Assembly: GCA_035577985.1 (NCBI GenBank)
Contig: DATJZY010000032.1
Span: 1-64,000, forward strand
Reading direction: 5' to 3'
Source: Candidatus Eisenbacteria bacterium
Lineage (GTDB): Bacteria > Desulfobacterota > Binatia > DP-6
DNA: 64,000 bases
The notes under the pieces are model-generated. The model saw only the letters and a program-made list of their open reading frames with translations, was not told the origin of the DNA and searched no databases. The position numbers and the translations under genes are program-made. This document shows positions 17,290 to 29,000 of this stretch, in pieces (the first letter of the stretch is position 1; the number at the start of each line of letters is the position of its first letter).

Positions 17290-17904
17290 CTATGGTCGGA
17301 GGGGCACGAGGGCGCCTTCGAGGACCGCTTCGAGCACCTCGGCGTCGTGGCCCGCGGCCGTCGCCAGCAGCAGGCCCGACACCGCGAGCGCCGTCACGCC
17401 GTGTACCTGGGCCCACAGCGCGTTGGCGACGACGGTCGCGTCGCCGGGACGCAGCTCCCCCGCCTGCATGCCGGCCTGGACGGCGTCGCGCACGACGAGG
17501 AGGGTCTGCATCTCGCGCTGCACCGCCTCGCGTCCCGGCATGTCGGACGGGCGCAGGCTGAACATGAGGACATAGTACGAAGGGTTGTCCTTACCGAACC
17601 GGAAGTAGGCCCGGCCCATGGCGCGCAGGCGCTCGATCGCATCCCGACCGGTCACCGCGCGCAGCGAGCTCGACAGACGCGCGTGTCCCTCCATACGGAG
17701 GTGCTCGAGCAGATCACCGACGCTACGGTAGTAGAGGTAGATCGCGGTCGGGCTGCAGCCGACCTCGCGCGCCAGGCGGCGCGCCGAAACGCCCTCGGCG
17801 CCGTGGGCCAGGTAGAGCCGTCGCGCGGCCTTCAGCAATGCCGCGCGAATGGGCTGCGGCCCTCGCCGCGGGCGGCGTGCGAGAGCCTCCTTCGTGGTTG
17901 ACAC
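17290..17904 (-). CDS. TetR family transcriptional regulator
   Basis: 204 residues. The TetR DNA-binding domain is at residues ~18-65 (AALLKAARRLYLAHGAEGVS, SARRLAREVGCSPTAIYLYY). A ligand-binding C-terminus of the WHG / TetR_C_13 type follows (MQTLLVVRDAVQAGMQAGEL ... ANALWAQVHGVTAL). It lies nine bases before the QueG-SCP2 gene on the same strand and probably controls that operon, itself and perhaps the divergent DUF1329 gene. The only plausible start is a GTG at 17902-17904 with no Shine-Dalgarno sequence, inside the candidate operator. Repression would then block translation-proximal DNA directly. Confidence 0.85.
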   Translation of the reverse strand: MSTTKEALARRPRRGPQPIRAALLKAARRLYLAHGAEGVSARRLAREVGCSPTAIYLYYRSVGDLLEHLRMEGHARLSSSLRAVTGRDAIERLRAMGRAYFRFGKDNPSYYVLMFSLRPSDMPGREAVQREMQTLLVVRDAVQAGMQAGELRPGDATVVANALWAQVHGVTALAVSGLLLATAAGHDAEVLEAVLEGALVPLRP

Positions 17905-17915
17905 TGTTCATGTCA
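17899..17915. promoter_or_regulatory. Candidate TetR operator in the TetR/DUF1329 divergent gap
   Basis: TGACA-N7-TGTCA is a perfect 5-base inverted repeat typical in size and spacing of TetR operators. It overlaps the GTG start of the regulator and a TTGACA hexamer (17898-17903) on the plus strand pointing at DUF1329. No good -10 box is seen 16-18 bases further on, so promoter use is uncertain. Confidence 0.5.
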
Positions 17916-18003
17916 GTAACCGATCGATCCCCCTGCGGCAATGCCCTCCCCAGCGTCCCACAAGGGTGCTATGGGAGATAGCTCCACAGGAGGGGGACAT
18001 CTC

Positions 18004-19266
18004 ATGAGTGACCGCCGCTTCATCGTGACCTGCGCCGCGGCCCTGGCGATCTGTCTGCGCGCGCTCGTCGCGACCGCCGACGTATCGCCGGGCGACAAGA
18101 TCAACGACTCCAACGTCGACAAGGCGAAGGACCTGATCTCGCCCGGGCTCGAGTGGTGCATCAAGCACGGCCTGCCGATCACCGTCGTCGAGACCAAGAA
18201 GGTCGAATGGCCGCGCGCCTACAAGGAGGCGACCGAGAAGTACGCAGGCCAGGTGAAGCTCACCCCGGACGGGATGAACGTACAGAACTACGTCGCTGGC
18301 CAACCGTTTCCGGCCCTCGACCCGAAGGACCCGCAATTCGCCATCAAGGTCATGTGGAACTACGAGTACGGGTTCGTGAACGGGATCGACGACACGGATC
18401 TCCGGAACTTCGACGCCGACACGGGGTCGATCCCCGCGAAGGGCCCGATGACGGTCGAGCGCCACTTCCTGCTCGACCATCTGCGCCGACTCTTCTGGAC
18501 GGGACGGCTCTACGTCGAGCCCAAGCCGTCGAAACCGAACCCGAACGGCTACCGCGCGCAGCAGGGCCTGTACCCGATCCTCGAGCCCTTCGACCTGAAG
18601 GGCGTCGGTGCGCTCGGCAACCGGTACACCGATTCCGCGAAGCAGGACGATTCGTGGCTCTACCTCCCGTCGCTCCGCCGCGTGCGTCGCCTCTCGACCG
18701 CGCAGCGCTCGGACGCCCTCTTCGGGCAGGACACCGACGTCGACAGCTACTACGGCTACGCCGGTCACATCTCGTGGATGGAGTGGAAGTTCCTCGGAGA
18801 GAAGGAGGTCCTGGGCGCCGTCCACGCACAGCACTTCCCGGTCAAGTGGGACGACAAGGTCGACTGGGCCTTCGACGACGTGTGGGAGAAGCGCAAGGTG
18901 TACGTGATCGAAGGAATCTCGAAGCTCCCACAGTACGCCTACTCCAAGCGCGTCCTCTACATCGACAAGGAGTATTGGGGCATCCCGTTCTCCGACATCT
19001 ACGATCGCTCGGGCGAGCTCTGGAAGATCTGGATCAACGACCTGAGCTTCCGGAAGTCGGTGCCTGGCGGAATCGTCTACGAGGACGAGATGCCGTTCGC
19101 GCCGGCGATCGACATGGTCGACATGCAGCTCGAGCACGCCACCAAGGCGTCGCTGCCGAGCCCGCGCTTCCCCGGCGAGCAGGGCTGGTACTACCACCAG
19201 GGCGAGAAGGCCGGCATCACCGACGACTGGTTCACGGTCGCGGCGCTCGTCGGCGCGGGACACTAG
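18004..19266 (+). CDS. DUF1329 periplasmic/outer-membrane protein
   Basis: 420 residues with a Sec signal (FIVTCAAALAICLRAL, ending ATADV). The mature part is a DUF1329 protein. Family features seen include a Tyr/Trp-rich body, DDSWLYLPSLRRVRRLS, KVYVIEGIS and LYIDKEYWGIPFSDIYDR. This resembles the LolA/LolB-type half-barrel outer-membrane lipoprotein-sorting fold. In other bacteria DUF1329 genes often accompany DUF1302 proteins and RND/MMPL transporters near hydrophobic-compound catabolism genes. None of those partners is adjacent here. AGGAGG at 17988-17993 precedes the ATG at 18004, which I prefer to an upstream in-frame ATG at 17941 that spoils the signal peptide. A strong terminator follows. 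Confidence 0.85.
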   Translation: MSDRRFIVTCAAALAICLRALVATADVSPGDKINDSNVDKAKDLISPGLEWCIKHGLPITVVETKKVEWPRAYKEATEKYAGQVKLTPDGMNVQNYVAGQPFPALDPKDPQFAIKVMWNYEYGFVNGIDDTDLRNFDADTGSIPAKGPMTVERHFLLDHLRRLFWTGRLYVEPKPSKPNPNGYRAQQGLYPILEPFDLKGVGALGNRYTDSAKQDDSWLYLPSLRRVRRLSTAQRSDALFGQDTDVDSYYGYAGHISWMEWKFLGEKEVLGAVHAQHFPVKWDDKVDWAFDDVWEKRKVYVIEGISKLPQYAYSKRVLYIDKEYWGIPFSDIYDRSGELWKIWINDLSFRKSVPGGIVYEDEMPFAPAIDMVDMQLEHATKASLPSPRFPGEQGWYYHQGEKAGITDDWFTVAALVGAGH

Positions 19267-19290
19267 TTCCGAGGATCTTCGCACGATGAG

Positions 19291-19331
19291 ATCGGGGCGT
19301 GGCGCCTGCGCGCCGCGCCCCGATTGTTTTT
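19291..19331 (+). terminator. Rho-independent terminator after DUF1329
   Basis: A 15-base stem (19291-19305 with 19310-19324, one G-T wobble) closes a 4-base loop and is followed by TGTTTTT. It sits 25 bases after the DUF1329 stop, insulating it from the glycosyltransferase. It also rules out a TTG start at 19324 for that next gene. Confidence 0.85.
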
Positions 19332-19374
19332 GCCCTGGTCACCGTCCGCCGGCGCCTGCTACACGGCCAACCCA

Positions 19375-21611
19375 GTGACGCGTCGCCAACGCGTGCTCTT
19401 CTGGAGCATCCTCGCCCTCGGGACCGCGCTGCGGCTCGCGCTCTACAGCGGCTACGGCCTGGGCGACGATCCCAACTTCACGTCCGCGTTCTTCCGCCTG
19501 GCGCGCGCGGGAACGTACGATCCCGGCGACCCCTACGACGTTCGTTTCGGGATGTGGATCCCGATCGTTTGGTTCATCCGGGTCGTCGGCTATCGCGAGA
19601 TCGGCGTCATCGGCCCGATCACCGTCTGCTCGATCCTGAACCTGCCGCTCGTCTATGCGATCGCGCGCCTCGAGTGGGACGCGACCGCCGCGCTCGTGGC
19701 GATGGCGCTGCTCGCGGTCTTCCCGCTCGACGTCCTCTGCAGCACGCTCTTCGCGCCCGACGTCATGCTGGCCACGTACGCCTTTGGTGCGTTCTGGCTC
19801 TACGCCGTCGCGCTGCGTGACGAGGCGCGTCCCGCGCTGCGGCACGCCGCCGCCGCCGGCAGCGCGGTGCTCTTCCTCGCCGGGTTCGCGAGCAAGCCGT
19901 GGGTCTTCTTCGTGGGCGCAATGATGGTGCTGGACACGCTGCCGCGCTTGCGGACGAGCTGGCGCTGGGCGCTGCTCACCGCAGGCGAGACGACGTTCCT
20001 CGTCGCGCTCTTCTGCGCCTGGCAGTGGTGGAGCTTCGGCGATCCGCTCCACTACGTGACGATCGCGAAGGCGTTCGCGAACCTGGTGCCGTACGACCGT
20101 GACGTCGTGCTCGACTATCCGCGCATGCTCTTCCTGCCGAACGACTACGGCGCGTACTTCGCGGGCTGGTATCCGCACACGCTCGTCCTGCTCGCCGTCC
20201 TGTTCGCCCTGCGCCTCGTGCGCGCGGGGAAGTGGCTCGTGTACTTCGCGATCGTGGTGGCCGGGCTGTCCGCCATGCCGGCGGGTCGCGTGCACGGCGT
20301 CTGGGTGACGTTCGTGCCCCACATCTTCCGCTACCTCACGATCGCGTCGCTGCCGCTGTGCCTGGCCCTCACGGCCTACGTGCGCGAGCTGGTGGCCTGG
20401 CGGTCGCGCATCGGATGGTCGTTCCTGGCCGCGTTCCTCGCGCTCGGCGTCGTGCAGGCCTGGCAGGTGACGTTTCCGACCCGTGATGCGTTCGGCGAGG
20501 AGCGACGCGCCGTCGCGCTCGCCCACGAGCGGTTTCCCGACGAGCGCATCATCAGCGACGCGCACCTGGCGTCGTACTACAGCTTCTTCTATCCGGAGGC
20601 GTTCGGGCGCGATCGGACGATCCCGATCCTGAGCGAACGGTCGGCCGGCCGCGCGAAGGAGTTCCGGAAGCTCACCGAGGGCGTGCTCGTGACCGGCGGT
20701 GGGCGCCTGCCCTGGTACACGTGCCTTCCCTGCCATTGCTTCCTCGACGGCATCAGGCCGCCGAAGCACTGGCGCCTGGTTGCGACGTTCGACGGCGCGC
20801 CGCGGATGCCGTACCGACCCGAGCCGCTGCGCATCTGGCGCGTGTCGAAGGCCGCCGAGAAGGCCGACCGCCTGTGGGTGAAGCATCCGGCGCGCGCGGC
20901 GCGCGTGGCGATCGTGCGGGCGCTCGCCGAGGGGCGTCACGCGGCCGTGGCGGCGGAGATCGGGCAGCGCCTGCTCGCCGAGGGCGCGGGTTCGGCCGAT
21001 CTCGCCTACTGGACGGGGATCGCGTGCGCGCAGGCCGCACGGCCGTCGTGCGCGACGACGCAGCTCGCCGCGAGCCTCGAGCAGGGCTTGTCCCCCGCCC
21101 GCGCGCGTCCGGTGCTGGTGCGCCTCGGCATGGACGCGACGAATCGGGGCGACTTTCGGGCGGCGCGGCGGTGGGCCGCCGAGTACCGCCGTCGCTTCCC
21201 GAAGGAGCCGCTCGATCCGCAGCTCGCGGCGGCCGAGAGCGGGTTCGGCGAGGCGCAATACCGGTTTGCGCGTGGCGAGTACCCAACTTCGCGCCGGATG
21301 TTCGAGGCGATCGTGGTCGATCCCCAGACGCCGCCCGACTACGTCCGGCAGGCGCGCTACTACCTCGCGTTCATCGCCTTCCAGGAGCGCCGGGTCGGGG
21401 CGGGCCTCGCCTACGCCGACGCGTATCGCGCGGCCTACGGCGAGGACCCGTTCTGGATCGAGCTCCAGTTCCGCCACGCCCAGGCGCTGCGCTGGAGCGA
21501 CACCGCTGCCGCGCGCGCCGCCTTCGCGGACATCGAGAAGCGCTACGCCCACACCCCGTGGGCGAACGAGGCACGGCGCGAGCTGACGGAGCTCGCGCGT
21601 CTCGGTCGCTC

Positions 21612-21615
<4 letters not shown>
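19375..21615 (+). CDS. GT39-like polytopic glycosyltransferase with C-terminal TPR region
   Basis: 746 residues. The N-terminal ~420 residues hold about ten membrane segments. A first extracytoplasmic loop has [16 protein letters not shown], the acidic DD motif expected of PMT/GT39-type enzymes that use polyprenyl-phosphate sugars. Downstream segments include [20 protein letters not shown]. The C-terminal ~240 residues are soluble, Ala/Arg-rich and TPR-like ([20 protein letters not shown]). It probably moves a sugar onto a lipid or protein acceptor at the inner membrane; specificity is not inferable. I chose the GTG at 19375 because the longer frame starts inside the terminator. Its stop overlaps the convergent fumarase stop (CTAG, 21612-21615). 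Confidence 0.75.
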
Positions 21616-23222
<1,607 letters not shown>

Positions 23223-23276
23223 GGCCTCATCGTAGACCACGCCACGCACCCGACGCCACGGGCGGCGTCGCGCGAC

Positions 23277-24167
23277 CTATCGCTCGCTCGGCAGGCGATC
23301 CGAGAACGTGTCGCAATCGTCGATGCGCCCGGACGAGAGTCCCCGCTTGAACCACGCGACCCGCTGGGCCGACGACCCGTGCGTCCACGTCTCCGGATTG
23401 ACGGTTCCGGTGGCGCTCTTCTGGATCCGGTCGTCGCCGATCGCCGAGGCCGCGTTGAGGGCCTCCTCGGCGTCGCCCTGCTCCAGGATGTTGCGCTCGT
23501 TCGTCGAGTGCCCCCACACGCCGGCGAGGCAGTCGGCCTGCAGCTCCATGCGCACGGAGATCGCGTTCGCCTGGCTCGGGTTCGACTCCTGGAACTGGCG
23601 GACCCTGTCGGAGATGCCGAGCACCTTCTGGACGTGGTGCCCGAGCTCGTGCGCGATGACGTAGGCCTGCGCGAAGTCGCCCGGCGCGCCGAAGCGTCGC
23701 TTCAGCTCCTGGTAGAAGGCGAGGTCGATGTACACCTTCTCGTCGACCGGACAGTAGAAGGGGCCCATCGCCGTCTCGCCGAAGCCGCACCCCGAGCGGA
23801 CGCCGTTCGTGAACAGCACGAGCTTCGCGTTGCGATACGGCCGCCCGGCCGCCGGCAGCACGCGGTTCCAGGTCGACTGCGCGTCGTCGAGCACGAACGA
23901 CACGAACTGCACCTGCTCCTCGTCCTCGGGCGACGACGGCCGCGGCGCCTGCTGCTGCGCGTCGTCGTAGCCCCCGCCGCCGGTCATGCCGGGATCGAGG
24001 ATCGACAGGAAGTTCTGCCCGGTGATGACCGAGAGCACGAGCAGCACGACGATGCCCCCGAGCCCGATCCGGATGCCGCCCGGAAAGCGCGGGCCGCCGC
24101 CTCCGCCGTCGTCCTCGCCACGACGGTCCTCGAGATCGGCGCTTCGGCCCCCTGGTCTCCAGCGCAT
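23277..24167 (-). CDS. ypfJ: YpfJ-type neutral zinc metallopeptidase
   Basis: 296 residues. The cytosolic N-terminus is Gly/Asp-rich, followed by one membrane segment (LGGIVVLLVLSVITG, about residues 35-50). The Zn_peptidase domain follows, with PFYCPVDEKVYIDLAFY, the HExxH-type motif YVIAHELGHHVQ (about residue 170) and MELQADCLAGVWG, where the Glu is the likely third ligand. It ends DDCDTFSDRLP as in the family. It faces the periplasm if the topology is as predicted; its role is uncharacterised. GAGGAGG sits six bases before the ATG at 24167. Confidence 0.88.
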   Translation of the reverse strand: MRWRPGGRSADLEDRRGEDDGGGGGPRFPGGIRIGLGGIVVLLVLSVITGQNFLSILDPGMTGGGGYDDAQQQAPRPSSPEDEEQVQFVSFVLDDAQSTWNRVLPAAGRPYRNAKLVLFTNGVRSGCGFGETAMGPFYCPVDEKVYIDLAFYQELKRRFGAPGDFAQAYVIAHELGHHVQKVLGISDRVRQFQESNPSQANAISVRMELQADCLAGVWGHSTNERNILEQGDAEEALNAASAIGDDRIQKSATGTVNPETWTHGSSAQRVAWFKRGLSSGRIDDCDTFSDRLPSER

Positions 24168-24244
24168 CGTGACCTCCTCGCACGCCCGGCGGCGCGACGG
24201 AGGTCCTAGCTAGCGCCGCGCGCAGCGCCGGCGCAAGGGGCCGG

Positions 24245-26050
24245 TCACCGCGGGCACACGCTCGGCGCCGGTGCGTTCCGCCCGCGGTAGACCTTGTCGG
24301 GCTTGTATTCCGTCGTCCCGCCGTACACCGCGCAGTACCGCTGCCCGTGGTCGCCGAGCTGCAGCACGATCGCCAGCGGGTCGGGGTTCATGGCGAGCGA
24401 GTGCTGGAGCTGGGCGCCGCGTCCGACCACCTTGAACCGGCCCTGGCGGAAGCGTGCTGCCTTCACGGGACCCGCGAGGAGCGCGGAGTCGCGATAGACG
24501 TAGGTGCGCGACGGTCCGGTGCCGGCGGCACGCCAGTTCGCCGCCGGCAGGTCGTACGTGTCGTCGAAGGTCTCGCTCCGCACGCGCAGATGGCCGCCGC
24601 TGAGCGTCGGATCGTCGATGCTGCCCTCGCCGCCGCCGAGGTCGATCGTCACGTCGTCGGCCCGGGCGGAGAGGCTCTTCTTGCGCGCGTTCAGCGGATC
24701 GTCGTGCAGAACGACGCGGTTGCCGGCGACGAGCTCGGGCGCGGTGAAGGCGGTCGTCTTGAGGCGCTGGCCGAACACGCCGGTGCCGGAGCCGTCCTGG
24801 AAGTACGCGCCCTCCCACGCGACCACGAAGTCGCCGCCCGCCGCCGCGCCGACGCGCGGCTGGTGCTGGTAGCTGGTCGTGTAGGTGTTCACCTGGAACT
24901 CGAATCCGAGGGGAACCCCGCCGGTCGAGAAGTGCTGCCCGAAGATCCCGCTGCCCGATCCGTCCCCCGTGTCACCGTAGTAGCCGCGCTGCCACGCCAC
25001 GACGAAGTTGCCCAGGTCGTCGGTCGCGACGCTCGGGTCGACCTGCTCGCTCGTCGTGTAGGTGTTCACCTGGAACTCGCCGCCGATCGGCATCCCGGAG
25101 GCGTCGAAGCGCTGGCCGAAGATGCCGGACGACGACCCGTCGTGCCCGTTGTACGAGTCCTCCCACACCACCACGAAGTCCCCGAGCGCGTCGCGCGCGA
25201 TCGCCGGACGGATCTGCTGGCCCGTGGTGTACGTGTTCACCTGGAACTCGGGTCCGAGCGGCGTGCCCGCGCTGTCGAACAGGCGCCCGAAGATGCCCGA
25301 GCTGCTGCCGTCCTGGGCGAGCCCGTACGAGCCGCCCTGCCACACGACGACGAAGTTGCCGAGCGCATCGGACGCGACCTTGGCGCGGAACTGGGGGCCG
25401 GTGGTGTAGGTGTTCACCTGGAATTCGGGTCCGAGCGGCGTTCCGAAGGCGTCGAAGCGCTGCCCGAAGATGCCGGTGTTGCTCCCGTCCTGGGTGAATT
25501 GGTAGTTGCCGCTCTCCCACACGACCACGAAGTTCCCGGCGGTATCGAGCGCAACCGACGGGGCGGCCTGCCGGCCGCGCGTCGTGGTGTTGGCGAGGAA
25601 CTCGGGCCCGACCTTCGCGCCGGCGGGGTCGAAACGCTGCACGAAGACGCCCGACGCCGAGCCGTCCTGCTGATTGCCGTAGAAGGAGCTGTTGGAGCCA
25701 CCCTGCCAGGCGACGACGAAGTCGCCGGATGGGGTCGCCGCGACCGCCGGGAACCGCTGGTAGCCCGTCGTGTAGGTGTTCACGACGAACTCGCTTCCGA
25801 CCGTCGCGCTGGATGCGTCGTAGCGCTGCGCCGAGACCCCGGCGGACGAGCCGTCGCGTCCCGTGCTGTAGTTGCCACTCTGCCAGACGATCACGAAGTT
25901 CCCGGCGCCGTCACCGGCGACGCCCGGCTCGCCCTGGAATCCGAACGTGTACGTGTTCACCTGGAACTCGCTTCCCTTCGGACCTACCTCGGCGGGCGCG
26001 CGACTCGCCAGCAGCGCGACGAGGACGAGAGCGATGCGCGAGAATGTCAT
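24245..26050 (-). CDS. Secreted repeat protein with seven VNTYTT repeats and a C-terminal module
   Basis: 601 residues. The Sec signal is MTFSRIALVLVALLAS. Seven tandem units of about 57-62 residues follow. Each starts with GPEFQVNTYTTG or a close variant, and each has DALGNFVVVWQGG and DGSSSGIFGQRFD segments. The pattern suggests beta-propeller-like blades with Asp/Gly calcium loops. The last ~150 residues form a different module (from VAGNRVVLHDDPLNARKK to GQRYCAVYGG, ending PAPSVCP). The neighbouring 1111-residue protein shares this C-terminal module. Function unknown; a surface or extracellular structural/binding role is an inference. Confidence 0.75.
   Translation of the reverse strand: MTFSRIALVLVALLASRAPAEVGPKGSEFQVNTYTFGFQGEPGVAGDGAGNFVIVWQSGNYSTGRDGSSAGVSAQRYDASSATVGSEFVVNTYTTGYQRFPAVAATPSGDFVVAWQGGSNSSFYGNQQDGSASGVFVQRFDPAGAKVGPEFLANTTTRGRQAAPSVALDTAGNFVVVWESGNYQFTQDGSNTGIFGQRFDAFGTPLGPEFQVNTYTTGPQFRAKVASDALGNFVVVWQGGSYGLAQDGSSSGIFGRLFDSAGTPLGPEFQVNTYTTGQQIRPAIARDALGDFVVVWEDSYNGHDGSSSGIFGQRFDASGMPIGGEFQVNTYTTSEQVDPSVATDDLGNFVVAWQRGYYGDTGDGSGSGIFGQHFSTGGVPLGFEFQVNTYTTSYQHQPRVGAAAGGDFVVAWEGAYFQDGSGTGVFGQRLKTTAFTAPELVAGNRVVLHDDPLNARKKSLSARADDVTIDLGGGEGSIDDPTLSGGHLRVRSETFDDTYDLPAANWRAAGTGPSRTYVYRDSALLAGPVKAARFRQGRFKVVGRGAQLQHSLAMNPDPLAIVLQLGDHGQRYCAVYGGTTEYKPDKVYRGRNAPAPSVCPR
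24850..25990 (-). repeat. Seven direct repeats of about 171-186 bp inside the VNTYTT protein gene
   Basis: The core gtgtaggtgttcacctggaa or a close variant recurs near 24881, 25058, 25229, 25406, 25586, 25772 and 25949. Spacings are 171-186 bases, all multiples of three or nearly so by eye. The strongest conservation is in the middle four copies, which suggests recent duplication or gene conversion. Copy number may vary between strains. Confidence 0.8.
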
Positions 26051-26072
26051 GTGAGGGCTCTCCTTCGATCGA

Positions 26073-29000
26073 TCACGGTCTCGGCGGGCAGGAGGAGGGT
26101 GCAGGCGACTTCGCTTGCGCGACGAAGCGATTGGGGCGGTCGTTGGGCGTGGTCGACGCGGGACTGCCGCTCGTCTTCGCCGGCGCGTCCGCGCACCAGC
26201 GCAGGCCCGTACCGAGGCTGAGGCGCAGGGCGACGCGTCCCTGGCTCGGCTCGTCGAGCGTGTAGCCCCAACTCGCGGCGCCCCCCTTCACGACGATCCG
26301 GTCGCGCGTCACCGTGACGAGCGAGATCGGCGCGCCCGGGGTGCGGTCGCGATAGCGGTAGGTCGGGCTCGCGACGCTTCCGAGCACGGTCCAGCCGACC
26401 GCCGGCAGGTCGACCGGCGCCTCGTCGAGCGTGAGGCCCGCGGCGTTGTACATGATGAGGCGCGCGCCGTGGAAGCTCGGATCGGCGGACGACCCGTACG
26501 CCGGCGGAAGGATCCGGAGCGCGAGCGGGTCGAGCCGGCTGGAGCTCGCTTTGAACGTCACCCTCCGACTGGTCGGCGCAGCGCCGTCGGTGAGCTTCAA
26601 GGCGCGCGTTCCGATGAGGACGAACGGCGAGCCGCCCCCCGGCGTGACGTTCGGATCGTCCGGATCGCCGTCCTCGTCGAGCTCGGTCAGGTCCGGGAAG
26701 CCGTCGTCGTCGTGATCGATGCCGATCCGGACGCCCGATCCCGGCGGCACGCAGGTGTACGTGAAGGCACGTCCGGGCGCGGTCGCGAGCGCGCGGAGCT
26801 CCGCGTCGGTGAGCTCCGGCTCGGAGTCGAAGTCGCTCCGGAACAATGCCGAGCCCAACCGCACCCAGCCGCGCATGCGCCCGTTCAGGACGCCCTTCAC
26901 GACGACGTCGCACTCGGCGTGCGCGGCGCGGTCGAGGAAGAGATCGATGCGATCGTGCACGTCCTGCCCGCTCGCGGCCGAGAGGGTCGCCTGCTGTCCG
27001 ACGATCGGCGCCAGGTTCGAGTCGAACGCGAGCATGAAGCGCTCGACCTGCCGCCGCAGCAGGTCGCCCGCGGGTCCGTTCGGGAAGCCGCCCGGGTTCG
27101 GGCCGAAGAACGACGAGTCCTGGCTGAAGACGAGCCCGTTGTGGAAGCGGAAGAGCGTGTCGAAGCTCCCGTCGTGCAGGAAGCCGAAGCCGCGGACCTG
27201 ATCGCCCTTCCAGCCGAAGTCGCTGCCCGTGACGGTGATCACGTGCGGGAAGCCGAACATCCCGACCTTCTGATAGAGGTTTCGCAGGTGCGGGATCTTG
27301 AAGAACTGCGTCTCGCCCTCGAAGGTCATGAGCCCGTCGGTGCCGAACTGCCCGAGCGACGGGTTCAGCGCGTGGCAGCCGTTGCAGTTCGAGAACACAT
27401 CCGACGCCGATCCGAAGAAGAAGTTGCGCCCGGCCTGCTCGTCGGCCGTGAGCGAGTCGTCGAGCGCCCGGATCGGATTCGGGGGCAGCGTCACCTGCAG
27501 GATGAAATCGGTGAACGCCTGCATGTCGTCGGTGTCGATCGGACCGCCGCGGCCGAGGAGCCCGTCGAACGCGACGTTGAACGCCTTGAACGCGAGCGTC
27601 TCGTCGAGCGCGTCGCCGCCCGTGCTGGCGCCGGTGCGATCGCCCCGCCAGTGCATCGGCCCGTTGTTCGCCATGCCGCGCAGGGTCTGCGTGGTCATCG
27701 GCCCCTTCATCGGATGGAAGCCGTCGAAGGTGATCCCGAACGTGCCGCCCAGACGGAACGGATTCGGGACCGGCGATACGACCACCCCGTCGGGATCGCC
27801 GAGATCCCAGGCGAGGCTGTCGAAGTCGCCGAAGATGTGGCACGACGCGCACGCCGCCTCGCCGTTGCTGGACGTCGCGACGGCGTCGTAGAGGAAGCGC
27901 CGCCCCGCGGTCACGCTCGCCGGCTCGGGATTGAAGACCGGCAGGTGCGCGACCTCCGACCGGGTCGTCGTGTCGACGACGGACACGGCGTTGTCGAAAC
28001 GCGTGAAGGCGTAGAGGCGGTGCCGCGGCTCGTCGAGCACGACGCCGCTCGGACCGCCGCCGGTGACGGGAATGTGGTCGAACGGGCTCGGCATGAACGT
28101 GTCGTCCTCGAGTGACGCGGTGTCGAACACGCCGATCTTGCTCGACCCGAAGGCGGCCACGTAGAGCGTCGTGCCGTCGGCCGTGACGGCCATGCCGAGC
28201 GGTGTCGCGAGGCTCGCGTCCTTCACGCCCGGCGGACTCGGCACGACGTCGTAGTCGATGTGCTTGTTCAGGTGGCGCGGGTGCACGCCGCCGCCGTCGA
28301 GCACGGTGATGCGCGCCTCGGCGAGGTGGCCGCGCACCGTGCTGCCGCCGAAGACGCCGGGGCCCTCGAAGCGGACCTCGTTCCGCGCTTCGGTGTTGGC
28401 GACGTAGACCGTGCCCGACACGGGATTGACCGCCATGTCGAACACGACCGTGCCGACGTGCGCGAACGACGCGGTCTCGACGGGCGGATTTGCGTTCGCG
28501 TCGATCGCGAACACGTCGCGGTCGGGCAGCGCGAAGTTGATGGCGGCGCTCCAGTCGCGGCCGAGCCCGTCCTCCCAATGCCCGGTCGTGCCGTTGAACC
28601 GGACGACGAGCCCCACCTGGGGCCGCGTGATCCCCTGGAAGTTCGTGTCGGGTGGCGGCAGGCCGCCGGGCATCGTCGCGCCGAAGATCGTGCACGGCCC
28701 CACCGCCGAGCTGCCGGAGCAGACCGCGAACGCGTTCACGGTCGTGGTCTGGTTGCCGGTGTGGAAGCCGGCGGCGTAGACCGTCGCGCCGTTCGGGCTC
28801 GCGGCGAGCGCACGCGGCGTGTCGGTGAAGAGCGTGACGATGGTGATCGGCGTTCCCCCGAGCGTCGTGCCGAGGTCCGTCGCGTCGAACACCCACACGT
28901 CGGCGCGTCCGACGCCGGGGGTGGTGAGCTGCGGATCGATCGGGCTGTTCTGGCCGCGATGCGCCGTCGTGATGAACGCGCGCGAGCCGCCCGGTCCGGC

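Noticed and set aside
17941-18003. Upstream start giving a 441-residue DUF1329 protein
   Set aside because: The extra 21 residues place polar sequence before the signal peptide, whereas the ATG at 18004 has AGGAGG upstream.
19324-19374. Earlier TTG start for the GT39-like protein
   Set aside because: It begins at the last base of a strong terminator stem, so the mRNA for the gene would not contain it.
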